Part shown: piece after piece, positions 6,146 to 9,726 of the stretch
Layout: the number at the start of each line of letters is the position of its first letter
Numbering within the stretch: the stretch's first letter is position 1
Source of the DNA: Prevotella sp. UBA3294
Lineage (GTDB): Bacteria; Bacteroidota; Bacteroidia; Bacteroidales; Bacteroidaceae
NCBI GenBank assembly: GCA_002361535.1
Contig: DETG01000049.1
Location: 1 to 9,726, forward strand
Reading direction: 5' to 3'
DNA: 9,726 bases
Notes under the pieces: generated by a model
Database searches by the model: none
What the model was told of the DNA's origin: nothing
The model's input: only the letters and a program-made list of their open reading frames with translations
Program-made: the position numbers and the translations under genes

Positions 6146-6736
6146 CTATTGGTTATTATCCTCCCAACGCTCGATCTTATCCTTGTTCTGGATCAGGTAA
6201 TCGATGTCGTCAAGACCATTCATCAGACAATGTTTCTTGTATCCGTTGATCTCGAAATGCTCCTGCCGTCCAGTGGTTTTGTTCGTGACTGTCTGCTGAG
6301 GCAGATCGACTTCAACGAGAGTCTTCGGGTCTGCCTTGATCGTTTGGAACAGTTCCTGCAGGAAAGCCTCGCTCACCACCACAGGCAGCACAAAGTTATT
6401 CAGTTCGTTGTTCTTGTGGATATCTGCGAAGAAGCTGCTGATCACCACTCGGAAGCCATACCCAGCGATGGCCCATGCGGCATGTTCCCGTGACGATCCA
6501 CAGCCGAAGTTCTTTCCTGCCACTAAGATACATCCTGCATAGGTAGGATCGTTCAACACGAAATCGGCAACAGGGCGGTTTTCCTTATCGTAGCGCCAGT
6601 CGCGGAAGAGATTATCACCAAATCCCTCTTTGTCGGTAGCTTTCAGAAAGCGTGCCGGGATAATCTGATCGGTATCTACATTCTCCAACGGCAGGGGTAC
6701 ACACGTACTTGTTATGATATTGAATTTCTGTTTCAT
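6146..6736 (-). CDS. leuD: 3-isopropylmalate dehydratase small subunit
   Basis: A 196-residue swivel-domain subunit of isopropylmalate isomerase, which works as a heterodimer with LeuC. It converts 2-isopropylmalate to 3-isopropylmalate through isopropylmaleate. Signature sequences are NVDTDQIIPARFL (19-31), GKNFGCGSSREHAAWAI (74-90) and FFADIHKNNELNN (102-114), all intact. The length is normal. It starts 32 nt after leuC and ends 2 nt before the second synthase gene. The leuC-leuD gap contains GGAGGAG on the coding strand, but this lies about 24 nt before the ATG, too far to act as an ordinary Shine-Dalgarno sequence. Confidence 0.97.
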   Translation of the reverse strand: MKQKFNIITSTCVPLPLENVDTDQIIPARFLKATDKEGFGDNLFRDWRYDKENRPVADFVLNDPTYAGCILVAGKNFGCGSSREHAAWAIAGYGFRVVISSFFADIHKNNELNNFVLPVVVSEAFLQELFQTIKADPKTLVEVDLPQQTVTNKTTGRQEHFEINGYKKHCLMNGLDDIDYLIQNKDKIERWEDNNQ

Positions 6737-6768
6737 TGTTCTTTGGATTATAAAACATACTCCTCCGA

Positions 6769-8163
6769 TCAGAGAAACTCTCTCGGATCGGTGATCTTTC
6801 CCGTAATGGCGGCTGCTGCAGCCGTCAGCGGTGAAGCGAGGATCGTGCGGGCACCCGGTCCCTGTCGCCCCTCGAAATTGCGGTTACTGGTAGAAACACT
6901 ATACTTTCCGGCAGGAATCTTGTCATCATTCATCGCCAAGCAGGCAGAACATCCCGGCTGACGGATGGCAAAACCGGCATCCATCAGCACCCGGTCCAGT
7001 CCTTCTTCACGGATCTGACGGTCAACGGCCCACGAGCCCGGTACGAGCCATGCCGTCACGCCCTGAGCTTTCTGTCTCCCTTTCACCACTGAGGCAAAGG
7101 CACGGAAGTCTTCTATTCTGCCATTGGTACAGGCTCCGAGGAAGACATAATCGATCGGTTTCCCCATCAGTGTCTCACCTGCACGGAATCCCATGTAGTC
7201 TAATGATTTCCGGAAGCTGGCCTTCCCAGCCTCATCGATTGTTTCGATGGCAGGGATCGTCTCACGGATGCCTATGCCCATACCGGGATTCGTTCCATAA
7301 GTGATCCTTGGCTCGATGTCTTCAGCCTGGAATACCAGTTCTTTGTCAAAGATGGCATCCTCACCGCTCCTAAGTGTTTTCCAATAGGCCACAGCCTTCT
7401 CCCAGGCCTCCCCTTTCGGGGCATATTCCTTTCCTTTCAGATAAGCGAAAGTGGTCTCATCGGGAGCCACAAAGCCTCCCCGCGCTCCCATCTCGATAGA
7501 GAGGTTACAAAGGGTGAGGCGTCCTTCCATCGATAGTCCGCGCACCACGTCGCCGGCATATTCCACGAAGTAGCCTGTGGCTCCGCTCGTGGAGAGTTGT
7601 GCCATCAGATAGAGGGCAACGTCTTTGGCTGTCACGCCCTTCCCCAGCTTACCGTTGATACTGATACGCATCGACTTTGGTTTCTGCTGGAGGATGCACT
7701 GTGAAGCCAGCACCATCTCCACCTCAGAGGTTCCGATACCGAAAGCCACGGCTCCCATGGCACCATGCGTACTGGTATGGGAGTCACCGCAAACGATGGT
7801 CATCCCCGGCAGCGACAGTCCTTTCTCTGGTCCCACCACATGGATAATACCATTGTTCTTGTCCATCATCCCATAGTGGGTGAGACCGAACTCAGCAGCA
7901 TTCTTACTCAGGGTATCCACCTGTTTTTTAGACACGGGGTCCTCAATGGGCTTGTCTTGGTCGTGTGTCGGCGTGTTGTGATCAGGCATACAGAATATCT
8001 GTTTCGGACGGAAACATTCCAGTCCACGAGCCCTCAGACCGTCGAATGCCTGCGGACTGGTTACCTCATGGCAGTACAGGCGGTCGATATACAGTTGTGT
8101 GGGACCATCCTCTACGATTTGCACCACGTGCTTGTCCCAGATTTTATCAAATAATGTGTTCAT
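6769..8163 (-). CDS. leuC: 3-isopropylmalate dehydratase large subunit
   Basis: A 464-residue aconitase-superfamily subunit that carries the [4Fe-4S] cluster and most of the active site of isopropylmalate isomerase. The three cluster cysteines are visible as C345 (FLGACTNGR) and C405 and C408 ([10 protein letters not shown]). They align with C347, C407 and C410 of the E. coli enzyme. Other family signatures are the N-terminal [20 protein letters not shown] (61-66), [14 protein letters not shown] (125-138) and the C-terminal [10 protein letters not shown]. It pairs with LeuD encoded immediately downstream and follows leuA by 73 nt. An oxygen-sensitive cluster fits an anaerobe. It is complete, with no odd residues seen. 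Confidence 0.97.
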   Translation of the reverse strand: MNTLFDKIWDKHVVQIVEDGPTQLYIDRLYCHEVTSPQAFDGLRARGLECFRPKQIFCMPDHNTPTHDQDKPIEDPVSKKQVDTLSKNAAEFGLTHYGMMDKNNGIIHVVGPEKGLSLPGMTIVCGDSHTSTHGAMGAVAFGIGTSEVEMVLASQCILQQKPKSMRISINGKLGKGVTAKDVALYLMAQLSTSGATGYFVEYAGDVVRGLSMEGRLTLCNLSIEMGARGGFVAPDETTFAYLKGKEYAPKGEAWEKAVAYWKTLRSGEDAIFDKELVFQAEDIEPRITYGTNPGMGIGIRETIPAIETIDEAGKASFRKSLDYMGFRAGETLMGKPIDYVFLGACTNGRIEDFRAFASVVKGRQKAQGVTAWLVPGSWAVDRQIREEGLDRVLMDAGFAIRQPGCSACLAMNDDKIPAGKYSVSTSNRNFEGRQGPGARTILASPLTAAAAAITGKITDPREFL

Positions 8164-8236
8164 TAGCTGTGTTATATATCTGTTAATGATAACGAGACAA
8201 CAGGACGATTATTACATCCTCAGCCTGTCATTTTTC
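8164..8236 (-). other. leuA-leuC intercistronic gap
   Basis: This is the only sizeable gap in the operon (73 nt). On the coding strand it contains a modest hairpin (AGGATG, loop TAATAAT, CGTCCT) in its first half. I see no consensus TAnnTTTG promoter and no T run after the hairpin. It may help stabilise or process the mRNA between the two cistrons, but no function can be assigned. Confidence 0.3.
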
Positions 8237-9726
8237 TTAGTTACGGAACTTGTTGATACAGTCGATATAGGCTTCCACCGAAGCAGTGACGATATCAGTA
8301 TTCGCGCCGAAGCCGTAGTACATGCCACCATCGTATTCCACCTGCATGTGAACCTTACCCATATCATCGGAGCCCTTCGAGATAGCCTGGATCGTGAACT
8401 CCTTCAGGGTCATCTGCTTCTGTATAATCTTCTTCAGTGCCTTGATGGCAGCATCCACAGGACCATTACCCGTAGCAGCGGCCTCAAACTTCTGACCACT
8501 GATGTCAAGTCCGATGCTGGCCACACTGCGTACGCCCATACCAGTAGTCACCTGGAGGAAGTCAAGGCGTACGGCCCTATTCTCCGACTGATCGGCACCT
8601 GCCAGTGTCAGGATATCCTCGTCGTTCACCTCCTTCTTCCTGTCAGCCAAAGCCAGGAACTTCTGATACAGTTTGTCGAGTTTCTTCTCGTCATCGATCT
8701 TCACGCCCAGTACCTCCAAGCGATATTTCAAGGCTGCACGACCACTGCGGGCAGTGAGCACGATGGAGTTGTCGTCGAGCCCCACATCCTTCGGATTGAT
8801 GATCTCGTAAGTCTGCGCATTCTTCAGCACACCATCCTGATGGATCCCACTGGAATGGGCAAAGGCGTTCCGCCCCACGATGGCCTTGTTGGGTTGTACG
8901 GGCATATTCATCAAGCCGGAGACCATCCGTGAGGTGGGATAGATCTTGGTGGTGTTGATGTTCGTATCGATATTCAGATGCTTATGACATTTCAGGATCA
9001 TCGCAATCTCTTCTAATGAGGTGTTTCCCGCACGCTCACCGATACCGTTGATGGTCACCTCCACCTGACGTGCTCCATTCATCACGCCACTGAAGGTGTT
9101 GGCGGTAGCCATACCCAAATCGTTATGACAATGGGTAGAGATCACTGCTTTCTCGATGCCATCGACATGCTCCATCAAATACTTGATCTTCTCACCATAC
9201 TCTGATGGCAGACAGTAGCCCGTCGTATCGGGAATATTCACCACAGTGGCACCCGCCTTGATCACGGCCTCGATGACCCGTGCCAGATACTCGTTATCTG
9301 TGCGTCCCGCATCCTCTGCATAAAACTCTACATCTTCCACGTACTTCTTGGCATACTTCACGGCAGCCACCGCACGCTCGATGATCTCCTCACGGTTGGA
9401 GTTGAACTTGTAACGGATATGCGAGTCGCTTGTACCTATTCCTGTATGGATACGCTTGTGCTTGGCATACTGTAGACTCTCTGCGGCAACATCGATGTCT
9501 TTCTGCACCGCACGGGTCAGCGCGCAAATGGTGGGCCATGTCACTGCCTTTGAGATCTCGATCACCGAGTTGAAATCACCCGGGCTTGATATGGGGAAGC
9601 CGGCCTCGATCACATCTACGCCCAACTGCTCCAGCTGTTTTGCTACCTGAATTTTCTCCACTGTGTTCAGCTGACATCCAGGAACCTGTTCGCCATCTCT
9701 CAGTGTCGTGTCGAAAATAAACAATC
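8237..9726 (-). CDS. leuA: 2-isopropylmalate synthase (5' end outside the window)
   Basis: About 495 residues are visible. The frame runs open through the right edge of the window and the codon at 9724-9722 is TTG within [13 protein letters not shown], so a few N-terminal residues and the true start are missing. LeuA condenses acetyl-CoA with 2-oxoisovalerate, the first committed step of leucine synthesis. Counting from that TTG, the catalytic DTTLRDGEQ gives R9 and D10, the metal site is THCHND (H198, H200), and [13 protein letters not shown] and [10 protein letters not shown] (293-302) follow. The C-terminal regulatory domain (about 384-495) includes [13 protein letters not shown]. In known LeuA enzymes this domain binds leucine for feedback inhibition. 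It is the first visible gene of leuACD-(synthase)-leuB. The operon promoter lies beyond the window. Confidence 0.96.
   Translation of the reverse strand, partial: LFIFDTTLRDGEQVPGCQLNTVEKIQVAKQLEQLGVDVIEAGFPISSPGDFNSVIEISKAVTWPTICALTRAVQKDIDVAAESLQYAKHKRIHTGIGTSDSHIRYKFNSNREEIIERAVAAVKYAKKYVEDVEFYAEDAGRTDNEYLARVIEAVIKAGATVVNIPDTTGYCLPSEYGEKIKYLMEHVDGIEKAVISTHCHNDLGMATANTFSGVMNGARQVEVTINGIGERAGNTSLEEIAMILKCHKHLNIDTNINTTKIYPTSRMVSGLMNMPVQPNKAIVGRNAFAHSSGIHQDGVLKNAQTYEIINPKDVGLDDNSIVLTARSGRAALKYRLEVLGVKIDDEKKLDKLYQKFLALADRKKEVNDEDILTLAGADQSENRAVRLDFLQVTTGMGVRSVASIGLDISGQKFEAAATGNGPVDAAIKALKKIIQKQMTLKEFTIQAISKGSDDMGKVHMQVEYDGGMYYGFGANTDIVTASVEAYIDCINKFRN

Noticed and set aside
9722..9724. leuA start at the TTG near the window edge
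   Set aside because: The codon is the leucine of [13 protein letters not shown]. As I recall, Bacteroidales LeuA proteins continue several residues upstream, so the gene is simply cut by the window.
3473..9726. Long open frames on the plus strand across the leu operon, such as 8099-8932
   Set aside because: They are antisense to well-conserved enzymes with intact motifs and have no recognisable domains or promoters, so they are frame shadows.

Overview
The window looks like a chromosomal segment from a Bacteroidales bacterium, most likely Prevotella or a close relative. Two things point there. The promoters fit the Bacteroidetes primary sigma consensus (TTTG, about 20 nt, TAnnTTTG) rather than a -35/-10 pair, and genes lack Shine-Dalgarno sequences. 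The leucine operon also has the gene order I recall from Bacteroides genomes (leuA, leuC, leuD, second leuA-like gene, leuB). The species assignment is inference.

Left part, plus strand (1-1947): four copies of a 22-nt palindrome, then a consensus promoter that nearly touches the start codon of an OmpR/PhoB-type response regulator. A three-unit 14-bp tandem repeat separates it from a small membrane sensor histidine kinase. The two form a two-component system operon. The regulator carries about 21 extra residues inside its receiver domain.

Middle (1948-3472): a 301-nt stretch without a protein gene. It holds a 10-bp-period direct repeat, a strong consensus promoter and, about 90 nt later, an intrinsic terminator on the same strand. 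Together they outline a possible small RNA of about 85 nt, or a leader that has lost its gene. Converging on it from the right are a DnaQ-like 3'-5' exonuclease and an exported TPR protein. These two overlap by 4 bp (ATGA) and are driven by a promoter that again lies directly against the start codon.

Right part, minus strand (3473-9726): leuA (5' end cut by the window edge), leuC, leuD, a second 2-isopropylmalate-synthase-family gene, and leuB. Gaps are 73, 32, 2 and 1 nt, so this is one operon whose promoter lies outside the window. LeuA condenses 2-oxoisovalerate with acetyl-CoA, LeuCD isomerise the product, and LeuB oxidises it to the leucine 2-oxo acid. The second synthase may be a citramalate synthase. 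The same LeuCD and LeuB would then also make 2-oxobutyrate for isoleucine.

Most of the window is ordinary housekeeping biosynthesis. I did not find a clearly new multi-gene system. The parts most worth a second look are the candidate small RNA, the palindrome array and tandem repeats around the two-component genes, the receiver insertion, the apparently leaderless promoters, and the unsettled substrate of the second synthase.
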